Assembly: GCA_946480015.1 (NCBI GenBank)
Contig: CAMLIL010000004.1
Span: 39,877-103,876 of the forward strand
DNA: 64,000 nt
DNA from: an uncultured Oxalobacteraceae bacterium
Lineage (GTDB): Bacteria > Pseudomonadota > Gammaproteobacteria > Burkholderiales > Burkholderiaceae
Direction of reading: 5' to 3'
Part shown: one piece after another, positions 43,068 through 51,793 of the stretch
Layout of the letters: each line of letters begins with the position of its first letter
How positions within the stretch are numbered: position 1 is the first letter of the stretch
Notes under the pieces: generated by a model
What the model was told of the DNA's origin: nothing
Seen by the model: only the letters and a program-made list of their open reading frames with translations
Database searches by the model: none
Program-made: the position numbers and the translations under genes

Positions 43068-44534
43068 CTACTTCAGCTTGCCCGCGCCGGCATTGGCTTT
43101 CACCGAAGTGAACGCCGCATCGGCCGCCTGCAGCGTGTACGCATACGGCACCGTCCAGGCCGCCGCGCCGCTGGCCACCGTCAGTCCGCACTGCCCGGTG
43201 ATGGCGATCGGTCCGCCCACCCAGGCACCGGAATCGGCGCGGTTGCTGATGAACAGGTGGCCCGACGAGCGGAAGCCGGCGTAGCCCGAACCCTTGATGA
43301 CCTTGCCGCAGAATTCCGACGGCTTCAAGCCCACGAAGCTGTAGTAGTTGTTCTGCGCCAGCGGGCTCGATTTGTAGCGCGCATCCAGGCCGCTGCCGAA
43401 TTTGAGGTCGGCATTGCGGGTCGAGACATCGCCGGTGATCAGGTTGTTGTACAGGTGGGCCTGGCCGAAGCGCACCAGCGGCAGGCGCGAACCGAGGCTG
43501 TCCCACCAGTTGCCGTTGAAGGTCACGTGCAGGCGCCCTTCGTCGCTCCATGCGCGTCCGCTGTCGCCATTGCCGACCAGCGTCTGCTTGTGGTGTTTGG
43601 TGAAGAAGCTGTTGGCCACGGTGACGTAGTCCGATCCGCGCACCACGTCGAGCGCCCCGTCATGGCGGGTATCGCCGGCCAGGGAATCGGGCGTGTCGCC
43701 ATCGCTGATCGAGACGTGATCGATCCAGATGTTCTGACCGCGCGACAAGGTGATGCCGTCGGCGTAGGCGTTGGCCGAGTCTTCCGGGTTGACGTCCCAC
43801 GGCGTGTCGATCTGCAGATTGCGGATGATGACGTTGCGCGTCCAGGTCGGATAGTCTTCGCCGTTCTTGCCGGCCGCGATCCAGCTCTTGAAGTCCGCCT
43901 CGGGGTCGCCGCCCGGGTTGAGCGCGAGCTCATTGCCGATCAACAGAGAAGTGCCGGTCAGGCGCGCCGGCCGGCCCTGCGCGTCGTTGATGCCGACCAG
44001 CGTGGTGTTCGACGGGACCATGATCGATCCGCCCTGTTTCTGGTCCAGGTAGCTGGTGTATTCCTTGAACACGGTGTTGTTGCCGCTCCAGCGCAGGTCG
44101 ATGTGGCCGACCACGCGCACGATCTTCGGCTCGTTGCCGGCCTGCTTGAGGGCCGCGATCAGCTGCTGGCCGTTGAAGACCGTGTACACGCGGTCGGCCG
44201 CCGCCGCCGATCCGCCGGTGACGATCACCTTGCCGGCGCGGGCATAGGTATGCCAGCCGTCCTGCGGCGCGCTCTGGCGCTCGAAGGTGAGCACGCCGCC
44301 GGTCGGGTCGGTCTGGGCGAACTGCCAGGCAGGCAACACGGGCGCGGCGCGGTAGTTGGCCGGGTCGTGACCGTTCGAATCGGCCACCGGCGCCGAATAG
44401 GTGCGGGTGCCGTAATTGGCCAGCTGCAGCGGGGTGCTGGCGCCGGTCAGGGTACGCGCGTCGATGTCGGCCGCGTAGGCCTGCGACACCAGCAGCGCAG
44501 CCGTGCCGGCCACTATCATTTTCTGCATCTTCAT
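43068..44534 (-). CDS. Pectate lyase, polysaccharide lyase family 1
   Basis: 488 residues with a signal peptide (IVAGTAALLVSQAYAAD). The PL1 parallel beta-helix motifs are IRNLQIDTPWDVN, QNIWIDHVSISDGD and GALDVVRGSDYVTVANS. GSRLPLVRFGQAHLYNN holds the catalytic Arg region, and the calcium-binding Asp lies in the WIDH and DGALD segments. It cleaves polygalacturonate by beta-elimination outside the cell. A 130-residue N-terminal region before the lyase fold and about 80 residues at the end are extra compared with minimal PL1 enzymes. GGAG lies upstream of ATG. It is the third lyase in a row. Confidence 0.9.
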   Translation of the reverse strand: MKMQKMIVAGTAALLVSQAYAADIDARTLTGASTPLQLANYGTRTYSAPVADSNGHDPANYRAAPVLPAWQFAQTDPTGGVLTFERQSAPQDGWHTYARAGKVIVTGGSAAAADRVYTVFNGQQLIAALKQAGNEPKIVRVVGHIDLRWSGNNTVFKEYTSYLDQKQGGSIMVPSNTTLVGINDAQGRPARLTGTSLLIGNELALNPGGDPEADFKSWIAAGKNGEDYPTWTRNVIIRNLQIDTPWDVNPEDSANAYADGITLSRGQNIWIDHVSISDGDTPDSLAGDTRHDGALDVVRGSDYVTVANSFFTKHHKQTLVGNGDSGRAWSDEGRLHVTFNGNWWDSLGSRLPLVRFGQAHLYNNLITGDVSTRNADLKFGSGLDARYKSSPLAQNNYYSFVGLKPSEFCGKVIKGSGYAGFRSSGHLFISNRADSGAWVGGPIAITGQCGLTVASGAAAWTVPYAYTLQAADAAFTSVKANAGAGKLK

Positions 44535-44554
44535 GGGATTCTCCAGACAGTGAA

Positions 44555-44580
44555 CGCCGCCGGAATCGCTCCCGGCGGCG
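44555..44580 (-). terminator. Stem-loop between two pectate lyase genes
   Basis: A perfect 9-bp stem (CGCCGCCGG / CCGGCGGCG) with an 8-base loop starts 16 bases beyond the stop of the PL3 lyase. No long T-run follows, so it may act as a weak terminator or stabiliser. Confidence 0.4.
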
Positions 44581-44596
44581 GTTCGGCTACACGCGG

Positions 44597-45430
44597 TTAG
44601 TGGAACTTGCAGCTGCGCGCGACGTTGGTGGTGTTGGTGTCCTTGACCGGCTCGTAGCCTTTGGCCGTGCCGACATAGCCCACGCAGCGCGACGAGACGC
44701 TGGCCACGAAGTCGGTCATGTCGGCCACGTCGTACTGGCCGGCCAGGCCGGGCAGCTTGGCCGAATCGAAGCTGCTGTTCACGCCCAGGCCGGTGCTGAC
44801 GTTATAAATGGTCACGCCGTTGATGGTGGCGTAACGCACATACTGGCTGGAGCAGTTACCGCACGAGCGATACAGCTTGCCGGCTTCCTCGGCGTAGAAA
44901 TTGCTGATCGAGATGCGCGTCTTGTTGCCGTTGTTCTGGAAGATCTTGTCGGCGCCCTTGTAGGCGGCGCCTCCGGTGACGGTCATGGTGGAGCCGGCGG
45001 TCGCGTTGCCGAGCATGGTGGCGGCGTCCTCGCCGACGTCGCCCCAGTACACGTTTTCAATGCGGCAGTTGCCGGTGCAGTGCACGCCGTCGGCGCCACC
45101 GGCTTTCAGGTCGCGTCCGGTGCCAAGCTTAGGGTCGCCCAGCACCACGTTTTTCAAGGTGGCGCCTGCGTTCAGGATGAAATGCGGAATCTGGCTTTCG
45201 GACTGGCTGCCGTTCATGTTGGTCGGGGTGCCGACCAGGCACACCCACTTGCCGTACTTGACCAGGCCATCCCAGGTCTGTCCGGCCGCCACGGTGGTGG
45301 TCGACGAGACCTGCACCTTGGTACAGGCGGGCACCGCGCGTTTGCCCGGCGCGGCGTGTACGTTGGCGGCCAGGGCCAGTCCAGCGAGGGCGAACAGGAT
45401 GGAACGGGCTTTACTCAATTGCTTGAACAT
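44597..45430 (-). CDS. Pectate lyase, polysaccharide lyase family 3
   Basis: 277 residues. It has a signal peptide (SILFALAGLALAANVHA) and then a single PL3 domain. The family motifs are strong: LKNVVLGDPKLGTGRDLKAG, GVHCTGNCRIENVYWGDVGE (with the Asp/Glu cluster that binds calcium) and GADKIFQNNGNKTRISISNF. A Cys pair is present in YRSCGNCSS. The ribosome binding site GGAGGAG is ideal. PL3 enzymes are extracellular endo-lyases on low-methyl pectin. Confidence 0.9.
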   Translation of the reverse strand: MFKQLSKARSILFALAGLALAANVHAAPGKRAVPACTKVQVSSTTTVAAGQTWDGLVKYGKWVCLVGTPTNMNGSQSESQIPHFILNAGATLKNVVLGDPKLGTGRDLKAGGADGVHCTGNCRIENVYWGDVGEDAATMLGNATAGSTMTVTGGAAYKGADKIFQNNGNKTRISISNFYAEEAGKLYRSCGNCSSQYVRYATINGVTIYNVSTGLGVNSSFDSAKLPGLAGQYDVADMTDFVASVSSRCVGYVGTAKGYEPVKDTNTTNVARSCKFH

Positions 45431-45529
45431 TTAAAACTCCTCCAATGGATACTGCATGGTTATGGCGGCCGTCCACGTGGCGGGACGGCTCGGGATGCCG
45501 GACCTCCCGGTCCGGAGATGGGATAGGTC

Positions 45530-46579
45530 TTACTCGGCCAGATTGGTCCGCGCGCCCGCGGTGGCGATGACCTTGGCCTTGACGTTGGCGGCCAGGTCGG
45601 GCGTATAGCTGTAGCCGGTGGCGCCATAGGTCTTGGTGCTGGTCCAGTTGGTCGCGTTCACGTAGGTGCCGCTGGCGCTGGTCCAGGTGATGCCGCTGCC
45701 GACGTAGTTGTTGCGCAGCTCCCAGTAGCCGATCGCGCTGCTGTCGCGCGAGGTGACGGGGTTGGCAACGTTTTCGAAATAGTTCGACTCGATCAGCGCC
45801 AACGCATCCATGCGGATGTTGATGCCGGAGGTGTGCACATTGCCGAAGTAGTTGTTGTAGATGTGGGCCTTACCCCAGCGCAGCAGCGGCAGGCGCGCCT
45901 TGACGTTTTCGAAGCGGTTGTGATGGTAGGTGGTCAGCGAGGCCGAATTGAGGGTGTCGTTGTCGCTGTAGCCGTTCAGCGCGACCTTCTGGTAGTCGTA
46001 GACGTGGTTGTACGACACCGTGATGTGATTGGCGCCCTTCTTCATGTCGATGCCGCCGTCGAACGAGGCGTCGCCGGCGCCGGAGCACATGGTCAGCGAG
46101 GCGAAGATGGTGTTGTGGTCGATCCAGATGTTGCTCGGCTTGCCGGTCGAGTTTCCCTCGATGGAGATCGAATCGGCCGCCTCGCCGCCCTGCAGCAGTC
46201 CGATGGTCATATTGCGGATGATGACGTTGTGCGCATTGCCGACCACGTGGATGCCGAAGTTGGCGGTCGAATCGGACGAGCCCAGGATCGTGATGTCGCT
46301 CTTGTTCTTGATCTCCAGCGTCTGCGCGCTCTTCTTCCATTGAGCGCAGACGTCGGTGATGCTGGCGTAATTGAATTTGCCGGTGTACTGCAGGACCAGG
46401 CCGCCGCCGGTATAGGCATTGACCTTGGCTTGCATGTCGGCCAGGGTGCTTGCCACCACCGGGGTCTTGGCCCCGCCGCCGGTGGTCGCGGCACCGTAGC
46501 CAACCGGTCCCGCCAGCGCCTGCGCACAGGCCACAAGGCCGGCAGCGGCCAGCGCACTTTTCAGGGTGTTCACGTTCAT
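45530..46579 (-). CDS. Pectate lyase, polysaccharide lyase family 1
   Basis: 349 residues from ATG 46579, chosen because GGAGG lies upstream; an earlier in-frame ATG has no ribosome binding site. The signal peptide is LKSALAAAGLVACAQALA. The PL1 signatures are SNIWIDHNTIFASLTMCSG, FDGGIDMKKGANHITVSYNH and ARLPLLRWGKAHIYNNYF. Gly/Thr-rich segments near the start (GYGAATTGGG) are typical of secreted PL1 enzymes. It is only distantly similar to the other PL1 enzyme at 43068-44534, so it is not a recent duplicate. It is the first of the three lyase genes downstream of the secretion cluster on the same strand. Confidence 0.9.
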   Translation of the reverse strand: MNVNTLKSALAAAGLVACAQALAGPVGYGAATTGGGAKTPVVASTLADMQAKVNAYTGGGLVLQYTGKFNYASITDVCAQWKKSAQTLEIKNKSDITILGSSDSTANFGIHVVGNAHNVIIRNMTIGLLQGGEAADSISIEGNSTGKPSNIWIDHNTIFASLTMCSGAGDASFDGGIDMKKGANHITVSYNHVYDYQKVALNGYSDNDTLNSASLTTYHHNRFENVKARLPLLRWGKAHIYNNYFGNVHTSGINIRMDALALIESNYFENVANPVTSRDSSAIGYWELRNNYVGSGITWTSASGTYVNATNWTSTKTYGATGYSYTPDLAANVKAKVIATAGARTNLAE

Positions 46580-46993
46580 TCGATCGCCTCCGTCTATATT
46601 TTTTAGTGTGTCCCCGCCTCGCCCCGACAGGCGGATTGCAAGGAAGGATGTGAACCGAACGGACGCCGGAAAGATGCAGACTGCCTTGGATCGATGAAAT
46701 TTTCGCAACGGGCGCTGGTCTTTTTTGAGGATGCGCCCGAAATAATTGCAATGTCAATATCATGTAAAATATCGAATCATCACAATTTCTAACGTAATCG
46801 ATATAGCTTGTCGATAATGCAGCCAACTTACACCTAACGTCAGCCATTTTCCAGTAAAACTGTCGCTGCCATCATCGAAATAGATGCACGCCAACTGTAA
46901 CGAAAGCGTGGTTTACACAACATTTGGCCTGGGCGATTCGCAATTGCGGCCAAGCCAATCAACACATATTGTGATCTTTGGTCCGGCCAATTG
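46580..46993. other. Intergenic region between secretion genes and pectate lyases
   Basis: A 414-base AT-richer stretch without a supportable gene. It must carry the promoter of the first pectate lyase. An imperfect inverted repeat (TTGGCCTGG at 46924-46932, CCAAGCCAA at 46950-46958) encloses a perfect CGCAATTGCG; it lies downstream of the last pseudopilin gene and may be its terminator. No KdgR-like box was recognised. Confidence 0.35.
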
Positions 46994-47377
46994 TTAAAGT
47001 TGGCCGAAGGGAATACCGGACCTGGTGTTGCCGGCGGCGCCGCTGTGGAGATCGTAGACGCCGCTGCCTTTTTCCGGCTCGACCAGTAGCCAGGTGGCAG
47101 GGCTTTCAGTGATGGGGTCGCGCGGCAGCGCACGCAGGTAACGGCGCTGCACGAGTTCATCGAGCGAGGCCGGATAGCGTCCGTTATCGCCATAGAATTT
47201 GTCGATGATGTCGCGCGTGATGTGCAGGTTCTCGCGCAGCACGGTCTCTTTCGACTGGTCGATGCCGCGGAAAAAACGCGGCACGGCGATCGTCAGCAGC
47301 AGCGCCAGGATCGCCAGCACCACCAGCAGTTCGATCAGCGTGAAGCCATGCTTACCAGCGCTTGTAGGGGATGCCAT
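46994..47377 (-). CDS. gspG: Type II secretion major pseudopilin, GspG-like
   Basis: 127 residues. The prepilin site is KHG / FTLIELLVVLAILALLLTIA with the required Glu at position 5. The GspG body follows: RENLHITRDIIDKFYGDNGR, YPASLDELVQRRYLRALPRDP and a C-terminal GVYDLHSGA segment. This is the standard size and layout of the major pseudopilin that builds the periplasmic piston. It overlaps the preceding pseudopilin gene by 26 bases and is the last gene of the secretion operon. Confidence 0.85.
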   Translation of the reverse strand: MASPTSAGKHGFTLIELLVVLAILALLLTIAVPRFFRGIDQSKETVLRENLHITRDIIDKFYGDNGRYPASLDELVQRRYLRALPRDPITESPATWLLVEPEKGSGVYDLHSGAAGNTRSGIPFGQL

Positions 47378-47816
47378 TCAGGCCCACCGTTTCGGATTTC
47401 GAATGCACGTCATACACGTCCTCGCCCGCCTTGGGCGCCTCGGGATCGCTCTGATACGCGCGCGGCGCCCAGCAGGCCGCGCTGGATGCTTCCGGGTCGT
47501 CGCAAAACGGGTCGCGCGGAATCGCCCGCAGGAAGAAGATCATGCGCGCATTGGCGCTGCGCTGGTCCGGCACGCCTTTGACCAGCGCCTCCAGCGTGGG
47601 CGGGTAGCCGCTGCCGTCGAGCATGCTGTTGATGCGCCCTTCGCCGCTGGCGCGCTTGTAGTCGTCCAGCGCGGTGCGGATTTCGCGCAGCGCCAGCCTG
47701 AGCTCCTGTTCTTTCTGGCGCTGCACCGCCACCTGCGCCAGCGGCAGCGCGATCGTCGACAGCAGCGCCACGATCGCCAGCGTGACCATCAGTTCGATCA
47801 GCGTGAAGCCACGCAT
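47352..47816 (-). CDS. Type II secretion pseudopilin
   Basis: 154 residues from ATG 47816, immediately after the secretin gene; longer in-frame starts run into that gene. The prepilin site is MRG / FTLIELMVTLAIVALLSTIA with Glu5. The body has QELRLALREIRTALDDYKRA, YPPTLEALVKG and FLRAIPRDPFCDD, like GspG/GspH-type pseudopilins. It probably forms part of the pseudopilus with the GspG-like protein encoded next. Confidence 0.85.
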   Translation of the reverse strand: MRGFTLIELMVTLAIVALLSTIALPLAQVAVQRQKEQELRLALREIRTALDDYKRASGEGRINSMLDGSGYPPTLEALVKGVPDQRSANARMIFFLRAIPRDPFCDDPEASSAACWAPRAYQSDPEAPKAGEDVYDVHSKSETVGLNGIPYKRW

Positions 47817-47817
47817 G

Positions 47818-49638
47818 CTAGCCACCGGAGCGTTCGGCCGCCGGCGCCACCGGAGCAAGCGGCGCGCCGGGGGCGGCGTCGCGCCCGCGCAGGCTGGCGT
47901 CGGTGCCGGCATCGAATTCCACTTCCGACCAGCCGGTGCGCGGCTGGTTGCGCACCACGCGCGGCGTAATCGACAGCACGATCTCGGTCTTGGTCCGCTC
48001 GCTGCCTTTGCTGCCGAACAGGCGGTCCAGCACCGGCAGTTCGCCCACGCCGGGAACCGCGTTGGCGGTGCGCTTGTCGTTATCGCTGATCAGGCCGGCC
48101 AGCACCTGGTTCTCGCCGTCGCGCAGGCGCAGCACGGTATTGGCGTTGCGCGCGCCGATGCGGTAGCCGTAGGGCTGGCCATTGCTGTCGGAGATGATGC
48201 CGAGGATGCTGCTCACCTCCAGGCTCAGCCTGATCGAAATCTCGTCGTCCAGATACACCACCGGTTCGGCTTCCAGCTTGAGGCCGACGTCGAGGTAATT
48301 GACCGACTGCGAGGTGACGCCGGTGGAGGTGACGTTGGACGACACGCTCGGCACGCGCTCGCCGACCTTGATCAGCGCCTTTTCGCGGCTCTTGATGCGG
48401 ATGCGCGGGTTGGCCAGCACGCTGACGTTCTCGCGCCCCACCGAAGCGGACAGCTTCATCGGGTCGACCGTGGCCAGCACGCCGCGCGAGTTCAGGTGGG
48501 TCAGGTCGTGCAAGGTGAACGGGTTGGTGACCAGGCGGCCATCGGCAGTCAGCGAGGACGTCGACAGCGGCGCCAGGCCGATACTGGAGGGCCATTTGAC
48601 GCCCAGCGATTCCAGATCGCTGCGCTGCACTTCAAGAATTTCGACCTCCAGCATCACTTCCGGCTCGGCCACGTCGTGCAGCGCGACCAGTTTGGCGGCC
48701 ATCAGCAGCGTCTCGGGCGTGTCCCGCAGCACCAGCATGTTGAGCTTTTCGTCGACCACGATGTCGCGCGTTTTGAGCAGCGTCTTGAGGCTGTTGGCGA
48801 CGGTCCTGGCCTCGGCATTGGCGAGGCGGAAGCTGCGGATGCTGAGTTTCTGGTGTTCGCGCTGCTTGGCCGGATCGTTCGGATAAATCAGCAGGGTGCG
48901 TTCGTCCACCACGCGCTGCTCCGTTTGCGTGGCCAGCAGCACGCTGCGCAGGCCTTGTTCGAAAGTGGTGTCGGGCAGGTCCACCGTCACGCGCGTGTCG
49001 GCCGGCACGTCCTTGTCGATGCTGAAGTTGACGCCGGCCGACTGCGACAGCGCCGCCAGCACCGCCCGCAGCGGCGCGTCGCGAAATTGCAGCTTGATGC
49101 GCCTGGCCGCAGCCTTGCCGGGCCTTGGCGCGGCCGCCTCCTGCTCGCGCAGCGCCTGCAGCATGGCGGCGCCCTTCAGGTTGTTCGGATACTGCGCCAG
49201 CAGGGTGCGCAGCGCGTCGCGCGCCTCGGCGGCCTTGCCGGCGGCCTGCAGTTCGCTGGCGCTGCGCAGCAGCTGCGCCTGATGCTGGGCCGCGCCGATG
49301 GAGCGCATGCCGATCATCGCCTGGTCGACTTCGCCCAGCGCGGCAGCGCGCCGGTAGGCGGCCTGCGCCTCGTCCCAGGCTTCGCGGCGGACGTCCTGCG
49401 CCGCCTGGCTGAGTGCCTGATTGGCCAGCTGGCGCCGGGTATTGGCCAGCAGCAGCCGCGCTTCGATGTTGGCGGGCGCGCGCGCCAATACCTCTTCCAG
49501 CCGCGCGGCGCCCTCCTCCAGCCTGCCCGCGTCCAGCAGGGCGCGGAGCTCGGGCGGCGTCAGATCGGGACTGGCGGCGCAGGCGGCCAGGCCCGCCATG
49601 ACGCTCGCAAGCAGTAGTTTTCCGGCGATGCTACTCAT
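47818..49638 (-). CDS. gspD: Secretin, GspD/MshL-like outer-membrane channel
   Basis: 606 residues from ATG 49638, preceded by AAGGAG. The N-terminus is a lipoprotein signal (LLLASVMAGLAAC). A TPR-like helical region covers about residues 30-170 (EEGAARLEEVLARAPANIEA). N-domains follow (RDAPLRAVLAALSQSAGVNF), then the secretin core with VLANPRIRIKSREKALIKVG and the closing VPGVGELPVLDRLFGSKGSE and TEIVLSITPRVVR. The secretin forms the exit pore. A TPR-type N-terminus is more usual in MshL/type IV pilus-related secretins than in classical GspD. Confidence 0.85.
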   Translation of the reverse strand: MSSIAGKLLLASVMAGLAACAASPDLTPPELRALLDAGRLEEGAARLEEVLARAPANIEARLLLANTRRQLANQALSQAAQDVRREAWDEAQAAYRRAAALGEVDQAMIGMRSIGAAQHQAQLLRSASELQAAGKAAEARDALRTLLAQYPNNLKGAAMLQALREQEAAAPRPGKAAARRIKLQFRDAPLRAVLAALSQSAGVNFSIDKDVPADTRVTVDLPDTTFEQGLRSVLLATQTEQRVVDERTLLIYPNDPAKQREHQKLSIRSFRLANAEARTVANSLKTLLKTRDIVVDEKLNMLVLRDTPETLLMAAKLVALHDVAEPEVMLEVEILEVQRSDLESLGVKWPSSIGLAPLSTSSLTADGRLVTNPFTLHDLTHLNSRGVLATVDPMKLSASVGRENVSVLANPRIRIKSREKALIKVGERVPSVSSNVTSTGVTSQSVNYLDVGLKLEAEPVVYLDDEISIRLSLEVSSILGIISDSNGQPYGYRIGARNANTVLRLRDGENQVLAGLISDNDKRTANAVPGVGELPVLDRLFGSKGSERTKTEIVLSITPRVVRNQPRTGWSEVEFDAGTDASLRGRDAAPGAPLAPVAPAAERSGG

Positions 49639-50098
49639 TGTGCTCCTTAAAGCCGATGCGGCGAACGCTGCCGGAGGCGGCATCCCTGATGTCCACGGTC
49701 TCCTGGCGCAGGGCCAGTACACGGTAGCGGTGTTTGAGCTCGGCGCCGGCGCGCGCGCTCAGCACGTCGCCATCGATCTGAAGATAGGCTTCGCGCACCC
49801 CGTCCTCTTCCTTAAAGCCCAGCAGCGCCAGTTCGGGTTCGGGCTCGCTCTCCTTTTCCGCCGGGGCGGCGGCCGCCTGGATGGGCGCGCTGCTGCTGGC
49901 AGCGGCGAACAGATCGGGCACCGCCACGTCGCCCGCCAGCGCGCCCGCCGGCGACGCCACCACGGCGGTGCGGGTATTCGGTGCGGCGCGGGGCGCCACC
50001 TCGCTCACTGGCGACTCGCCGGGCGTGGGCCGGTCCAGCAGGAGCAACAGCGCCAGCGCCGCCAGCACGCCGGCCATCAGTTTCAGGCGCAGCGGCAT
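49631..50098 (-). CDS. PilP/GspC-like inner-membrane connector
   Basis: 155 residues. One N-terminal membrane helix (MAGVLAALALLLLLDR) is followed by a Pro/Ala-rich linker. The C-terminal beta domain ends YRVLALRQETVDIRDAASGS, which resembles the homology region of GspC and PilP that contacts the secretin. It overlaps the secretin gene by 8 bases and the PilO-like gene by 1. No PDZ domain is present, so it is a short form. Confidence 0.65.
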   Translation of the reverse strand: MPLRLKLMAGVLAALALLLLLDRPTPGESPVSEVAPRAAPNTRTAVVASPAGALAGDVAVPDLFAAASSSAPIQAAAAPAEKESEPEPELALLGFKEEDGVREAYLQIDGDVLSARAGAELKHRYRVLALRQETVDIRDAASGSVRRIGFKEHNE

Positions 50099-50613
50099 CA
50101 GCGCTTCTCCGCCGCGTACCAGATTGAAAACAGCAGGCGCGCTTCGACCGCGCCGCCGCCGGCATTCCGGTGCAGTCCGAGTTCGTCCAGCGACAGGCCG
50201 GGTATCGCCTGCGCCGCGCGCAGGAAGTAGCGCACTTGCGGGTAACTGCCGGTGGCCGGCATCTGCACCTGCCAGCGCCCCACGCCGTTGCTGTCCTGGC
50301 GGCGGTATTCGGCCTGCACCACCCGCAGTCCATGCTGATGCGCCAGTGCAAACAGGCGCTGCACGGAATCGGCTGCCATCGCCGCGGGCGGCAGCGCGAC
50401 GGGCCGCGCTTCAGGCGCCGCCGGCGCCTGGGGCGTGCGGCGCGCATCGGCCAGCGCCATCTCGGCCTGGTGCAGCGTGTCCTGCTGCGCCGGCAGCCAC
50501 ACGCACCACGCGGCGAGCGCACACACCAGCATGGCCACGCCCGGCAGCAGCCACAGGCCATGCCGCTGCGCGAGCACCTCCATTTGCCAGCGCAGCAGAT
50601 CATGCCGCTTCAT
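50098..50613 (-). CDS. PilO/GspM-like inner-membrane assembly protein
   Basis: 171 residues. A cytosolic N-terminus (MKRHDLLRWQMEVLAQRHGL) and one membrane helix (LLPGVAMLVCALAAWCVWLP) lead into a periplasmic coiled and ferredoxin-like part. The latter contains GRWQVQMPATGSYPQVRYFL. This layout is that of PilO and GspM. The gene is embedded between PilN-like and PilP-like genes in the order normal for PilMNOP. Confidence 0.7.
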   Translation of the reverse strand: MKRHDLLRWQMEVLAQRHGLWLLPGVAMLVCALAAWCVWLPAQQDTLHQAEMALADARRTPQAPAAPEARPVALPPAAMAADSVQRLFALAHQHGLRVVQAEYRRQDSNGVGRWQVQMPATGSYPQVRYFLRAAQAIPGLSLDELGLHRNAGGGAVEARLLFSIWYAAEKR

Positions 50614-51161
50614 GGCGCGCTCCCCGCGGGCAGCCGGTACGGCGCGGCCAGCACGGCTTCGTAATGGAAGGTGACGCCATTGCCGTCCGGCGGCAATTCA
50701 TGGCGCAGCAGGCTGACCCGCATGAACGCCGGGCTGGCCTGGAGGGTGGCGAGATAATCCTGCAGCTGGCCGATATCGGCGCTGTTGGCCTGCACCTTGA
50801 CCACGCCGCGTGTGAGGTCCGGCTCGAACGTGTCCATGCGCACCGGGGGCGCCGCTTCGAAGGCGCGGAAGATCGATTCCCACGGCAAGGCGCGCTGCAG
50901 CTGCGCCTGGCGCAGCATGACGTCGTCCCCGGACCGCATGCGGCTCTGGCGCGCCGCGTTCCGGTGCGCGTCGTTCAGGCGCGCCAACTGCGCAGCGATG
51001 GCTTGCTGGCGCCCCCCCAGCGCATTGGAGCGCTGCCACGCCGCAGCTCCCAGCACGAGGGAGACCAGCGCCAGCACGGCGAACAGGCGGGTTCCCGGCA
51101 TGCGCCAGTCCCAGCGCCATGCGCTCGCCCCGGCGGCGAAATCGATCGCCATCGGCTTCAT
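50610..51161 (-). CDS. PilN-like inner-membrane assembly protein
   Basis: 183 residues from ATG 51161, which overlaps the stop of the PilM-like gene by 4 bases. A much longer frame exists upstream but lies inside that gene. One membrane helix (LFAVLALVSLVLGAAAWQRS) is followed by a periplasmic coiled coil (QQAIAAQLARLNDAHRNAAR). A small alpha/beta domain with SADIGQLQDYLATLQASPAF closes the protein. It probably pairs with the PilO-like protein. Confidence 0.65.
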   Translation of the reverse strand: MKPMAIDFAAGASAWRWDWRMPGTRLFAVLALVSLVLGAAAWQRSNALGGRQQAIAAQLARLNDAHRNAARQSRMRSGDDVMLRQAQLQRALPWESIFRAFEAAPPVRMDTFEPDLTRGVVKVQANSADIGQLQDYLATLQASPAFMRVSLLRHELPPDGNGVTFHYEAVLAAPYRLPAGSAP

Positions 51162-51793
51162 CGCAGCGTTCCCCAGCCGGACGGCATTGCCTCGCCCGAC
51201 CAGAAGCGGGCCGGCGGCAGCGGAGCATCGAGGCGCGCCAGTTCCAGCTTCAGCAAGGCGTCGGCATGGTGGCCGCGCTGCTGGCGCACCAGCCGCAGGC
51301 GGCCATCTTCCCAGTACAGCAGATTGAGTTGGCCGCCGCCCGCCGAGCACCAGGCGCCGCTGGGCGGCAGCGACCCGGCGCTGCGGTTCCACCTGGCCAG
51401 CAGCACCGGCACGACATGCGCCAGGCGCAACCCGTCGAGCGCCTGCGCCAGGGGGCGCGGAAGGGCGCCGGCCAGCATGGGTGCGCCGGCCTGCCAGTCG
51501 GCCTGAAGCAACCATTCCGCCGCGCTGTGGCCGTACAGCGCTTCGAAGCGCGCCGGCAGCAGCAGGCGGCAATCGCGCAGGCTGTGCACGCCGGCCGGCG
51601 GATCGAGCAGGAAGTAGCGTACCCAGTTGTCCGCCACTTCGACCGACAGGCGCGCGCGCGCCGGCAGGCATTGCGCCAGTTCGGCCGCCAGCGCGCTCCA
51701 GTGGCCGGACGGCGTGGCCAGCGCCTCGCCGTCCAGGGTGACGGTGTGCGCGCCGATCGCGAGCGCCGCAGTCTTAGTCCGCCAGAGTGACAC
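51158..51793 (-). CDS. Short PilM/GspL-like protein
   Basis: 211 residues from GTG 51793, overlapping the ATPase gene by 20 bases. Hydrophobic strands (AALAIGAHTVTLDGEAL, YFLLDPPAGVHSLRDCRLLL) and the position before PilN suggest the actin-like PilM or the cytosolic part of GspL. It is about 140 residues shorter than PilM and no ATP-binding motif is evident. The identification rests mostly on gene order. Confidence 0.5.
   Translation of the reverse strand: MSLWRTKTAALAIGAHTVTLDGEALATPSGHWSALAAELAQCLPARARLSVEVADNWVRYFLLDPPAGVHSLRDCRLLLPARFEALYGHSAAEWLLQADWQAGAPMLAGALPRPLAQALDGLRLAHVVPVLLARWNRSAGSLPPSGAWCSAGGGQLNLLYWEDGRLRLVRQQRGHHADALLKLELARLDAPLPPARFWSGEAMPSGWGTLR

Noticed and set aside
47674..49617. 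A 647-codon plus-strand frame opposite the secretin
   Set aside because: Low-complexity composition (His, Arg, Gly, Ala) and no motif; the secretin on the other strand is unambiguous.
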